Under the pieces are notes generated by a model, which was not told where the DNA came from, searched no databases, and saw only the letters and a program-made list of their open reading frames with translations. From NCBI GenBank assembly GCA_963821345.1, contig CAWGDM010000003.1:62001-126000 (forward strand): a stretch of 64,000 nt of DNA, in the 5' to 3' direction. The translations under genes and the position numbers were made by a program. Below, piece after piece: positions 25,680 through 32,809 of this stretch (its first letter is position 1; each line of letters opens with the position of its first letter). The stretch comes from WHSW01 sp963821345. Lineage in GTDB: Bacteria; Actinomycetota; Thermoleophilia; Solirubrobacterales; 70-9.

Positions 25680-26891
25680 ATGACCAGGATCAACCATGCG
25701 TACACGCGGTTCACGATCGCCTTTGCGGCGGCGCTCGCCGTCGTCGTGGCCCTCGCCGGGGCGGCCCCCGCGGGCGCCGCCTCGCCGAAGTGCTTCGGCA
25801 AGAAGCCGACGATCGCCAGCAAGAAGAAGGAGACCGTCAAGGGGACGGCCAAGGCCGACGTGATCTACGTCGACGGCAAGTACCACGAGGTTCGCGCCGG
25901 GTCGGGCAACGACCTGATCTGCGTCGCCACGGGGACCCGCAGCGAGATCGACGCCGACGAGGGCAACGACCGCGTTCGCGGCGGTTCCACCTACGACGAG
26001 ATCGACGGCGGCGCCGGCGATGACGAGATCGACGGTGGCGACGGCCGCAACTACGTCGACGGCGGGGTCGGCGACGACACCCTGACCGGTGGCGACGACC
26101 GCGACTCGCTCGACGGCGACGACGGCAACGACCAGCTCGACGGGGCCGGGGCGACCGACTACCTCGACGGTGGCGACGATGACGACGCCGTGGTCGGCGG
26201 CGACGACGGCGACAGCCTCGACGGCGGCGAGGGCAACGACACCGTCGACGGCGGCCCAGGGGCCGACGAGATCGACGCCGGCAAGGGAGCCGACGAGATC
26301 GCCGGCGGTGACGATCGGGACCGCGTCGACGCCGGCGACGGCGACGACCAGGTCGACGGAGGCAAGGGCAACGACCAGCTCTCCGACGGCGGGGGCAGCG
26401 ATGCCGTCGACGGCGGCGAGGGCAGCGACTCGCTGGTCGCCAGCTACGACTCGACCGGCGGTGACGTGTTCGCCGGCGGCGAGGGCAGCGACGAGGTCAG
26501 CTACGAGCTGTACGAGTCCTCGGCGCGGGTGACGCTCGACGACGTCGCCAACGACGGGCGCAACTGCCCGCAGCAGTGCGAGGGCGACAACGTCACCGCG
26601 AGCGTCGAGGGCATCCTCGGGACGCCGTTCGAGGACACCCTGATCGGCAACGCGATCTCGAACACGATCGACGGCGGCCAGGGCAGCGACGTGATCGACG
26701 GAGCCGAAGGTGGCGACATCCTCCGTGGCGACGTCGGCACCGACGCGGTCTCGGGCGGGGTCGGCGACGACTCGCTCAGCGGCGGCGGGGGCGACGATGC
26801 CCTCGACGGCGGCAGCGAGACCGACGAGTGCCGCGGCGACCAGGGGGTTGACACCGGCGTCAACTGCGAGACGCAGGTCGCGATTCCCTGA
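25680..26891 (+). CDS. Secreted RTX-like (hemolysin-type) calcium-binding repeat protein
   Basis: The protein has 403 residues and a signal peptide (hydrophobic FAAALAVVVALAG, cleavage near AGAA). From about residue 90 there are many nonapeptide repeats of the GGxGxDxxDG type (for example DGGDGRNYVDGGVGDDTLTG), which bind Ca2+ in a parallel beta-roll. One non-repeat block of about 50 residues near 290-340 breaks the array. No enzyme domain is present, so it may be a structural or adhesive cell-surface protein. ATG 25680 is chosen for GAAAGGAG upstream (about 25667-25674). The repeats make long spurious frames on both strands. Confidence 0.88.
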   Translation: MTRINHAYTRFTIAFAAALAVVVALAGAAPAGAASPKCFGKKPTIASKKKETVKGTAKADVIYVDGKYHEVRAGSGNDLICVATGTRSEIDADEGNDRVRGGSTYDEIDGGAGDDEIDGGDGRNYVDGGVGDDTLTGGDDRDSLDGDDGNDQLDGAGATDYLDGGDDDDAVVGGDDGDSLDGGEGNDTVDGGPGADEIDAGKGADEIAGGDDRDRVDAGDGDDQVDGGKGNDQLSDGGGSDAVDGGEGSDSLVASYDSTGGDVFAGGEGSDEVSYELYESSARVTLDDVANDGRNCPQQCEGDNVTASVEGILGTPFEDTLIGNAISNTIDGGQGSDVIDGAEGGDILRGDVGTDAVSGGVGDDSLSGGGGDDALDGGSETDECRGDQGVDTGVNCETQVAIP

Positions 26892-26943
26892 ACAAATCGC
26901 GCCACCTCCTCGGCTTCGCCTCCGGGGGTGCGCGGCAGTGGCA

Positions 26944-26977
26944 GGACGGGGCCGGGCTTCTGGGCCCGGCCCCGTCC
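26944..26977. terminator. Bidirectional hairpin between convergent genes
   Basis: A 14-bp perfect stem (26944-26957 with 26964-26977) and 6-nt loop lies two bases from the stop of the AHSA1 gene and 50 bases from the RTX stop. It lacks a T run, so it may act with Rho or only as an mRNA end stabiliser. Confidence 0.6.
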
Positions 26978-26979
26978 GC

Positions 26980-27426
26980 CTAACGCTCAGCCAGGACCCG
27001 CTCGAGGTTGTCGAAGCAGAGGTTCCAGCCCTGCTCGTGATCGCGCACGGCCTCCTCGTTCCAAAGGTTCTCGTGCCTGAAGCGGACGTTGGTCGTCCCG
27101 CCCGACTCCTCGAAGTCGATCACGATCAGCTGCTCGACCTGGTCGCGGTCGTCGTCCCAGATCCAGGTGAACGCGAGCCGCGAGGGCGGGTCGATCTCCG
27201 TGTAGACCCCGCCACCGCCGTAGTCGACCTCGCGGTGGGGGTTTCGCATCAGCACCCGGACCTCGCCTCCGATCCGCAGGTCGACGCTCGCCTCCGGCGT
27301 CTGCCAATCGGACCCGGCGTGCCACCAACGCCGCATCACCTCCTCGCTCGTGAACGCCTCGAACACCCGCTGCGCGGGAGCGTCGTAGGTGCGCTCGATC
27401 GTCAGCGTCGGCCGGGCGCCGCTCAT
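26980..27426 (-). CDS. AHSA1/SRPBCC-family protein
   Basis: The 148-residue protein starts with LTIERTYDAPAQRVFEAFT and contains the MRRWWHAGSDW and RLAFTWIWDDD patterns of the AHSA1 branch of the Bet v1-like START superfamily. These small cytoplasmic proteins have a hydrophobic cavity, and actinobacterial ones are commonly encoded with ArsR regulators, as here. The ATG at 27426 overlaps the stop of a 40-residue gene (ATGA). The length is normal. Confidence 0.9.
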   Translation of the reverse strand: MSGARPTLTIERTYDAPAQRVFEAFTSEEVMRRWWHAGSDWQTPEASVDLRIGGEVRVLMRNPHREVDYGGGGVYTEIDPPSRLAFTWIWDDDRDQVEQLIVIDFEESGGTTNVRFRHENLWNEEAVRDHEQGWNLCFDNLERVLAER

Positions 27427-27545
27427 CGGGCCGCCTTGCGCCGCAGGAGGACCGCCAGGCAGAGGCGGGCGACGACCAGCATCGCGCCGCTGCCGGCGAG
27501 CGGGGCGAGCTCCTCGACCGGCACGCCGGAGACGTGGGCGATCAC
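27423..27545 (-). CDS. 40-residue hydrophobic protein in the ArsR/DUF899 operon
   Basis: GTG 27545 opens a 40-residue frame ending at TGA 27425-27423. It contains VSGVPVEELAPLAGSGAMLV followed by VARLCLAVLLRR, one probable membrane helix with a basic end. Four-base overlaps on both sides (GTGA 27542-27545 with the DUF899 gene, ATGA 27423-27426 with AHSA1) argue that it is translated. Too small to classify, but the exact overlaps are unlikely by chance. Confidence 0.6.
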   Translation of the reverse strand: MIAHVSGVPVEELAPLAGSGAMLVVARLCLAVLLRRKAAR

Positions 27546-28234
27546 GCCGCGTCTCCGTAGGCGTCGTTGTAGTTCCACCACTGATAGGGGTCCGTCTGGG
27601 GATATCCCTCGGGTGAGTCCTCCCACTTCTCCTGGCGTCCGAGCGCGGTGATGTCGAGGTAGCTCCAGGTGGTGCCGAGCTGCTCGTCCCCACGAGCGTC
27701 GATGAAGTACGTGCGGAAGATCCGGTCGTCGTCGCGGATGAACGCGTTGTGCCCGTGCCACTCGTCGACCCCGAAGTCCTTGTCGAAGTCATCGGTGACC
27801 GTGTACCAGGGAATGTGCTCCCACCCGTGGCGTTGCTTCAGGCCCTGGATCTCGGCCTGTGGGGCGCGCGAGACGTAGGCCAGCGTCGTGTCGCGCGCGT
27901 TCAGGTGCGCCGGGTTGGCGACCTGGTCAGCGCCGAACGAGCAGCCGACGCAGCCTCGCCGCGGGTAGGAGCCGCCCTCGGCATAGGTGGTGACCTCCGG
28001 CCCGTAGAAGGCGCGATAGACGATCAGCTGGCGCCGGCCCTCGAACGCGTCGGCCAGGCTCAGCGGTCCGTCGGGACCCTCGAACCGGTACTCCTTCTCG
28101 ACGGCCATCCACGGCATCCGCCGGCGCTCGGCGGCCAGAGCGTCGCGCGCCCGGGTCACCTCCTTCTCCTTGACCAGCAGCTGCTCGCGCGCGCTGGCCC
28201 ACTCCTGGGGCGAGACGATCGGGGGTGTGTTCAT
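27542..28234 (-). CDS. DUF899 (thioredoxin-like) protein
   Basis: The protein is 230 residues with MPWMAVEKEYRFEGPDGPLS, a thioredoxin-like strand (QLIVYRAFYGP), the GCVGCSFGADQV cysteine pair and HNAFIRDDDRIFRTYF. This is the DUF899 pattern of thioredoxin-fold proteins of unknown activity, often annotated as dithiol-disulfide isomerases. The CxxC suggests redox activity. The ATG at 28234 overlaps the ArsR stop (ATGA) and has GAAGGAGG at good distance. The N-terminal 60 residues are helical. Confidence 0.88.
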   Translation of the reverse strand: MNTPPIVSPQEWASAREQLLVKEKEVTRARDALAAERRRMPWMAVEKEYRFEGPDGPLSLADAFEGRRQLIVYRAFYGPEVTTYAEGGSYPRRGCVGCSFGADQVANPAHLNARDTTLAYVSRAPQAEIQGLKQRHGWEHIPWYTVTDDFDKDFGVDEWHGHNAFIRDDDRIFRTYFIDARGDEQLGTTWSYLDITALGRQEKWEDSPEGYPQTDPYQWWNYNDAYGDAA

Positions 28235-28545
28235 TTCGGGTCCTCCTTCAGGTAGTCGTCGACGACGTCGAAGAGGCGCTCCCAGCGGGAGCGCTGCTCG
28301 TCCATCCACTCTGCGGCGCCGGTCAGCACGCTCGGGTCGAGCGACAGCCGGTGCGTGCGACCCTCGATTACCCGGGTGACGACCCCTGACTCCTCGAGCA
28401 CCTTCAGGTGCTTGGAGATCGCCGGCTTCGAGACCCCGAAGCCTCCGGTCGCCTCGCCGACGCTGGCCGAGCCATCGGCCAGCCGCTCGACGATCCCGCG
28501 GCGGATCGGGTGGGCGAGCGCCTTGAACGCGTTATCGCGAGTCAT
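28231..28545 (-). CDS. ArsR-family repressor
   Basis: The 104-residue winged-helix protein has FKALAHPIRRGIVERLADG and SKPAISKHLKVLEESGVV, the standard ArsR DNA-binding region. No metal-binding Cys motif is present, as in the SdpR-like group that partners AHSA1 proteins. ATG 28545 is preferred over an upstream TTG-like extension because the conserved part begins at TRDNAFKAL. An inverted repeat TGTTAAC-N6-GTAAACA directly upstream is a candidate autoregulatory site. It leads the four-gene operon down to AHSA1. Confidence 0.9.
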   Translation of the reverse strand: MTRDNAFKALAHPIRRGIVERLADGSASVGEATGGFGVSKPAISKHLKVLEESGVVTRVIEGRTHRLSLDPSVLTGAAEWMDEQRSRWERLFDVVDDYLKEDPK

Positions 28546-28565
28546 TGTTAACCATCTAGTAAACA
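28546..28565. promoter_or_regulatory. Inverted repeat, probable ArsR operator
   Basis: TGTTAAC (28546-28552), N6, GTAAACA (28559-28565) touches the ArsR start codon and lies 33 bases before the divergent SRPBCC start, so one dimer could control both transcripts. It is AT-rich in a GC-rich region. Confidence 0.5.
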
Positions 28566-28598
28566 GTAGCACGCCGCCCCGAGCCGTACCCTGCGCCG

Positions 28599-29054
28599 AT
28601 GGCGACCACCGAATCGGTTCTGGTCGGCGCTTCGCTGAAGGAGGCCTGGGACTACTACTTCGAGCCCAGTGGCTGGCCCGCCTGGGTGGACGGGTTCGCG
28701 CGGGTCGAGTCCGCCGAGGGCTATCCGCAGATGGACGGCGCGCTGGTCTGGAGCTCGGTCCCGGCCGGCCGCGGCAAGGTCGCCGAGAAGGTGCTCGCCC
28801 ACGAGCCGCGGACCCTGCACCGGGTCGAGTACTCCGACCCCGAGTCGGGCGGCGAGCTGACCACCCGGTTCGCGGTCGAGGGCGGCGGCACGAGGGTGAC
28901 CCTGGAGCTCGACTACCGGCTGGCGACCGGCGGCCCGTTCTCCTGGCTCACCGACCGGATCTTCGTCCGCGGGCAGATGCGCGCCTCGCTGCGGCGGTCG
29001 CTGGCGCGCTTTCGGCTCGAGGTCGAAGATCTCGTCGATCATCAAGATGAGTGA
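28599..29054 (+). CDS. SRPBCC-family protein
   Basis: This 151-residue polyketide-cyclase/START-like protein has TTESVLVGASLKEAWDYYFE at the N-terminus, a beta sheet around RTLHRVEYSDPESGGELTTR and a long C-terminal helix. Proteins of this fold bind hydrophobic ligands, ligand unknown. TACCCT (28587-28592) lies 6 nt before the ATG. It is divergent from the ArsR gene with the inverted repeat between, so the two START-like genes may be co-controlled. Confidence 0.85.
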   Translation: MATTESVLVGASLKEAWDYYFEPSGWPAWVDGFARVESAEGYPQMDGALVWSSVPAGRGKVAEKVLAHEPRTLHRVEYSDPESGGELTTRFAVEGGGTRVTLELDYRLATGGPFSWLTDRIFVRGQMRASLRRSLARFRLEVEDLVDHQDE

Positions 29055-29164
29055 CCCCACTCCATCGCACCCGCGGGTGACCCGCGTGCACACTGGTGCA
29101 GGGTCAATCATCTAGCCTCTCGCCGGCTCTTACCTATCCCGAAGCTCGGAGGATCTGAAACCGA

Positions 29165-31165
29165 ATGTTCGTCTCCAAGGCCGCCGTCGTCGGCGCCGGC
29201 ACGATGGGCGGCGAGATCGCGCAGGCGATCGCCTCGTCCGACATCCCCGTCGTCCTCAAGGACATCGACCAGAAGTTCGTCGACCACGGCCTCGACAAGG
29301 CCCGCGAGGTGACCAAGGGTCAGCTCGACCGGCTGGTCTCGAAGGAGAAGCTCACCCAGGAGCAGGCCTCAGCGAGGCTCGAGGAGGTAATGGGCCTGAT
29401 CGAGGGCACGACCACCTACGACTCGTTCGGCGACGTCGACTTCGTGATCGAGGCGGCCCCGGAGAAGCTGGAGATCAAGCGGGCCGTCTACTCCGAGCTC
29501 GACGCGGTCACACCCGGCAGCGCGATCCTCGCCTCGAACACCTCGTCGCTGTCGATCACCGAGATGGGCGACGCGACGCTGCGGCCCGAGAAGGTCGTCG
29601 GTTTCCACTTCTTCTACCCGGCATCGGTGATGCCGCTGGTCGAGATCATCGAGGGCGAGGACACCGATCCCGAGGTCGTCCAGGCCGCCTACAACTTCGC
29701 CCAGGCGATCCGCAAGCAGCCGATCACGTGCCGCGAGGTGCCGGGGTTCGTCGTCAATCGGATCCTCAACTCGGCGGTCGGCGAGATCTGGCGGGCCCAG
29801 GAGGAGCAGGGCCTGTCGATCAAGAGGATCGACGAGGCGATCACGGCTGCCAACGTCGCGCCGATGGGACCGTTCTTCCTCGGCGACCTGCTCGGGCTCG
29901 ACACGATCTTCCACGTCGCCGAGCACCTGCGCGAGTCCTACGGCGACTCGTTCTACGTCCACGAGGGGATGCGCAAGCTGGTCGCCGACGGCAAGCTCGG
30001 CGCGAAGACCGGCGGCAGCGGCTTCTACGAGAACGGTGAGCCGCAGGTGGACGGCGATGCCGAACCCGACGGCGAGGCGCTCGCCGAGCTGCTGAAGCTG
30101 AAGGCGGTGGTCGAGTCCTGCCTCGTACTCCAGGAGGGCGTCTGCACGGTCCGCGACATCGATCTGGGGATGATGGCCGGGGCCGGGATGGATCCGCGCC
30201 GGGGGATCTTCCCGCCGTTCATGGGTGCAGACATGCTCGGGCTCGACGTCGTGCTCGAGAAGCTCGAGGCGGCCGAGGCCGAGCACGGCGAGCGCTTCGC
30301 GCCGCCGGTGGTGCTCAAGCGTCTGGTCGCCCAGGGGCGCCTGGGAATGAAGAGCGGCCAGGGCTTCTACGCATATCCGCAGGCCGACGAGGGCGATCAG
30401 ACCGACACCGTGAAGCTGGAGACGCGCGGCGACGTCGCGATCGCGTGGCTCGCCAACCCGCCGATGAACGCGATCTCGCCGCAGGTGATCAAGGACCTGG
30501 GCACGGTCTGGGAGCGGGTCAAGGCCTCGGATGAGATCGGCGCTCTGGTGATCGCCTCCTCGATCCCGGTCGTGTTCTCGGCCGGCGCCGACATCAAGGC
30601 GTTCACGCAGATGGACGAGGGCGGGGGCGAGGACCTGATCCACTCGGGCCACGCGCTGCTGCGCGACATGGGTCTGAGCAGGGTGACGACGATCGCGGCC
30701 GTCAACTCGCTCGCCTTCGGCGGCGGTTGCGAGCTGGCGATGGCGTGCAACTTCCGGATCGCGGCCGAGTCGGCGGTCTTCGGTCAGCCGGAGATCAAGC
30801 TCGGGATCATCCCCGGCTTCGGAGGCACCCAGCGGCTGCCCCGCCTGGTTGGCAACGAGAAGGCACTGGAGATGAACCTGATCGGCGAAGCGATCTCGGC
30901 CGGCGAGGCCGAGGCGTACGGGCTCGCCAACCGGGTCGTCCCCGACCATGAGTTGTTCGACACCGCGCTCTCCTGGGCGCGGCGCCTCGCCGGCCAGGCG
31001 CCGGTCGCGGTCGAGCAGGTGAAGATCGCCTCCGACGACCCCGACCTCGACGAGGGGATCGAGAACGAGAAGCGGGGCTTCGCGACCGCGTTCACCAGCG
31101 AGGACGCCAGGGAGGGCATCGGCGCCTTCCTCGGCAAGCGCACGCCGAAGTGGCAGGGCAAGTAG
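29165..31165 (+). CDS. Fused 3-hydroxyacyl-CoA dehydrogenase / enoyl-CoA hydratase
   Basis: The 666-residue N-terminal dehydrogenase has the NAD motif VVGAGTMGGEIA (residues 8-19), SNTSSL, HFFYPASVMPLVE and two C-terminal helical domains (to about 400). The C-terminal crotonase domain (about 415-655) has SAGADIKAF, an FGGGCELAMAC oxyanion loop and LGIIPGFGGTQRLPR with the second Glu region. The order, dehydrogenase first, is reversed relative to E. coli FadB. It carries out two consecutive steps of fatty-acid beta-oxidation. CGGAGG lies 12 nt before the ATG. The dispersed repeat begins 8 bases after the stop. Confidence 0.93.
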   Translation: MFVSKAAVVGAGTMGGEIAQAIASSDIPVVLKDIDQKFVDHGLDKAREVTKGQLDRLVSKEKLTQEQASARLEEVMGLIEGTTTYDSFGDVDFVIEAAPEKLEIKRAVYSELDAVTPGSAILASNTSSLSITEMGDATLRPEKVVGFHFFYPASVMPLVEIIEGEDTDPEVVQAAYNFAQAIRKQPITCREVPGFVVNRILNSAVGEIWRAQEEQGLSIKRIDEAITAANVAPMGPFFLGDLLGLDTIFHVAEHLRESYGDSFYVHEGMRKLVADGKLGAKTGGSGFYENGEPQVDGDAEPDGEALAELLKLKAVVESCLVLQEGVCTVRDIDLGMMAGAGMDPRRGIFPPFMGADMLGLDVVLEKLEAAEAEHGERFAPPVVLKRLVAQGRLGMKSGQGFYAYPQADEGDQTDTVKLETRGDVAIAWLANPPMNAISPQVIKDLGTVWERVKASDEIGALVIASSIPVVFSAGADIKAFTQMDEGGGEDLIHSGHALLRDMGLSRVTTIAAVNSLAFGGGCELAMACNFRIAAESAVFGQPEIKLGIIPGFGGTQRLPRLVGNEKALEMNLIGEAISAGEAEAYGLANRVVPDHELFDTALSWARRLAGQAPVAVEQVKIASDDPDLDEGIENEKRGFATAFTSEDAREGIGAFLGKRTPKWQGK

Positions 31166-31169
31166 CCCT

Positions 31170-31961
31170 GTGAGGCGGAGCGAAGCGGAGCCGAGCCGCG
31201 CCGCCGTTGAGGCGCCTTGTTCGGAGCGGCAGAACGAACTCGCCTCGCTGATCCGCGAGGCGGACTCGGTCGTCGCGCTCACGGGCGCCGGGATCTCGGT
31301 GCCGTCGGGGATCCCCGACTTCCGCAGCCCGGGCTCCGGGCTGTGGGAGACGGTCGACCCGATGGAGGTCGCGCACATCGACTCCTTCCATCGCGACACC
31401 AAGCGCTTCTGGAGCTTCTACCGGCCGCGCTTCGCGGAGCTCGACGACAAGCTCCCCAACCCGGCGCACGCGGCGCTCGCCGAGCTCGAGGAGCGCGGCA
31501 ACCTGGACGCGATCGTCACCCAGAACATCGACCGCCTGCACTTGAAGGCGGGCTCGGAGAAGGTGATCGAGGTGCACGGCTCGATCGCCACCTCCAGCTG
31601 CACGACCTGCCGGACCAGCTACCCGCTAGAGAACGTCGGCGAGCTGTTCGACACCGACGGGGTCGCGACCTGCGCCTGCTGCATGGGCAAGGTGAAGCCC
31701 GACGTGGTCCTGTTCGGCGAGCTGCTGCCCGAGGACGCGATCGCGGAGGCGCAGCGGCTGTGCGCCGCCGCCGACCTGCTGCTCTGCGTCGGCTCGTCGC
31801 TCGAGGTCTACCCGGTCGCCGGCCTGCCGGAGCTGACGCTTGGCTCCGGCGGCAAGCTCGCGATCGTCACCAAGGGCCCGACCCCCTACGACGGCGAGGC
31901 CGCGGTGAAGCTCGACGGCGACGTGGTCGCCGAGCTCGAGGCGGTCGTCGCCGCCCTCTAG
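31170..31961 (+). CDS. Sir2-family NAD-dependent protein deacylase
   Basis: The 263-residue sirtuin has GAGISVPSGIPDFRSP (NAD binding, from residue ~39), TQNIDRLH, the catalytic His in EVHGS, and a zinc site CTTC...CACC. It removes acyl groups from lysines using NAD, acting on metabolic enzymes such as acyl-CoA synthetases. The only in-frame standard start is GTG 31170, four bases after the FadB-like stop. That makes the first 16 residues (MRRSEAEPSRAAVEAP) a translation of the dispersed repeat. A non-standard later start is the alternative. The gene order suggests co-transcription with beta-oxidation. Confidence 0.92.
   Translation: MRRSEAEPSRAAVEAPCSERQNELASLIREADSVVALTGAGISVPSGIPDFRSPGSGLWETVDPMEVAHIDSFHRDTKRFWSFYRPRFAELDDKLPNPAHAALAELEERGNLDAIVTQNIDRLHLKAGSEKVIEVHGSIATSSCTTCRTSYPLENVGELFDTDGVATCACCMGKVKPDVVLFGELLPEDAIAEAQRLCAAADLLLCVGSSLEVYPVAGLPELTLGSGGKLAIVTKGPTPYDGEAAVKLDGDVVAELEAVVAAL
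31174..31216 (+). repeat. Dispersed GC repeat, copy 3
   Basis: This full 43-bp copy starts GGCGGAGCGAAGCGGAGCC and ends GTTGAGGCGCC. It differs from copies 5 and 6 at a single base. It encodes the N-terminus of the sirtuin in this frame. Confidence 0.85.
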
Positions 31962-32731
31962 CCGAGCGCGCGCTTACGGCGCAGGACGCGCTCGGCGATT
32001 CGCAGCGTCTCGGTGACCCCGGCGGCGCGCTTCTCCGAGAGTTCGCCGCGCAGCGCCTCGTCGGCGGCCGTGGCGGTCAGCTCGCAGCGGTCCTCGAGCG
32101 CGGCGAAGTCCTCGTCTTGGTCGGGCGCTGCGAGCGCCTCGCGCTCGGCCAGCATCGCCTCGACCCCGATTCGCAGCTGCAGCGTCGCCTCGCGGCCGCG
32201 TCCGGCGTCCAGGTCCGCGCGGGCCCGGATCAGCAGCAGCTCGCAGGCCGCGACCCCGCCGCGCCGCCCCAGCACCTCGGCGACGCGCTCCTGCGGGCGC
32301 AGGACCTCGACCCGCCGTCGCCGCTCCGACAGCGGCACCTCGATCGCCTCCTCGTAGTTACCCTCGGCCAGATCGTCGCCGGTCCCAAAGCCGACCCGGA
32401 CCGCGAGCGCGCCCGCCGCGGTGACGTCGGCGATCGCCGGATCCAGGGCGGCGGCACGATGGGCGTGGACGGCGAGGTTGACCAGGCGCACCGCCTGATC
32501 GAGCTCGGCTCCAATCGCGTCCGGGTCCTCGCGCACCGTCGCCAGCCAATCCCGCGCCACCTGCTGATCGCTGAGCTCGTCGGGCCGGACGACGGTCACC
32601 GTCGTCACCGGGATCGGCGTCTGGTCCTCGGGATCGGAGTCGCGGGGCTTGGGACGCCCCAGCCGGCGGCGCGGCTGCGGCGGGGCGCCGGCGATCCGCA
32701 CGACCAGTACCCGTTCGGGGTCGCGGCCCAA
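31958..32731 (-). CDS. Conserved hypothetical protein; true start probably upstream near 32800
   Basis: At least 257 residues from TTG 32731. Codons upstream as far as 32800 are protein-like (LLLPFVQLELAGTIGLEDGR leading into the Met), and no standard start occurs between that TTG and the TAG at 32812. The likely start is ACG 32800, 6 nt after a minus-strand TAGCCT whose TAG is the stop of the preceding gene. The protein is largely helical and has a basic Pro-rich loop near residue 20, then ARADLDAGRGREATLQLRIG. No family is recognised. It overlaps the sirtuin end by four bases. Confidence 0.6.
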   Translation of the reverse strand: MGRDPERVLVVRIAGAPPQPRRRLGRPKPRDSDPEDQTPIPVTTVTVVRPDELSDQQVARDWLATVREDPDAIGAELDQAVRLVNLAVHAHRAAALDPAIADVTAAGALAVRVGFGTGDDLAEGNYEEAIEVPLSERRRRVEVLRPQERVAEVLGRRGGVAACELLLIRARADLDAGRGREATLQLRIGVEAMLAEREALAAPDQDEDFAALEDRCELTATAADEALRGELSEKRAAGVTETLRIAERVLRRKRALG

Positions 32732-32809
32732 ATAGCGGCCGTCCTCGAGCCCGATCGTCCCGGCCAGCTCGAGTTGGACGAAGGGAAGTAGCAGCGCCGT
32801 GACTGCAGG

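Noticed and set aside
25900..26880. Tandem DNA repeat array or CRISPR-like periodicity
   Set aside because: The periodicity comes from RTX nonapeptide codons inside one reading frame; no spacer-repeat structure exists.
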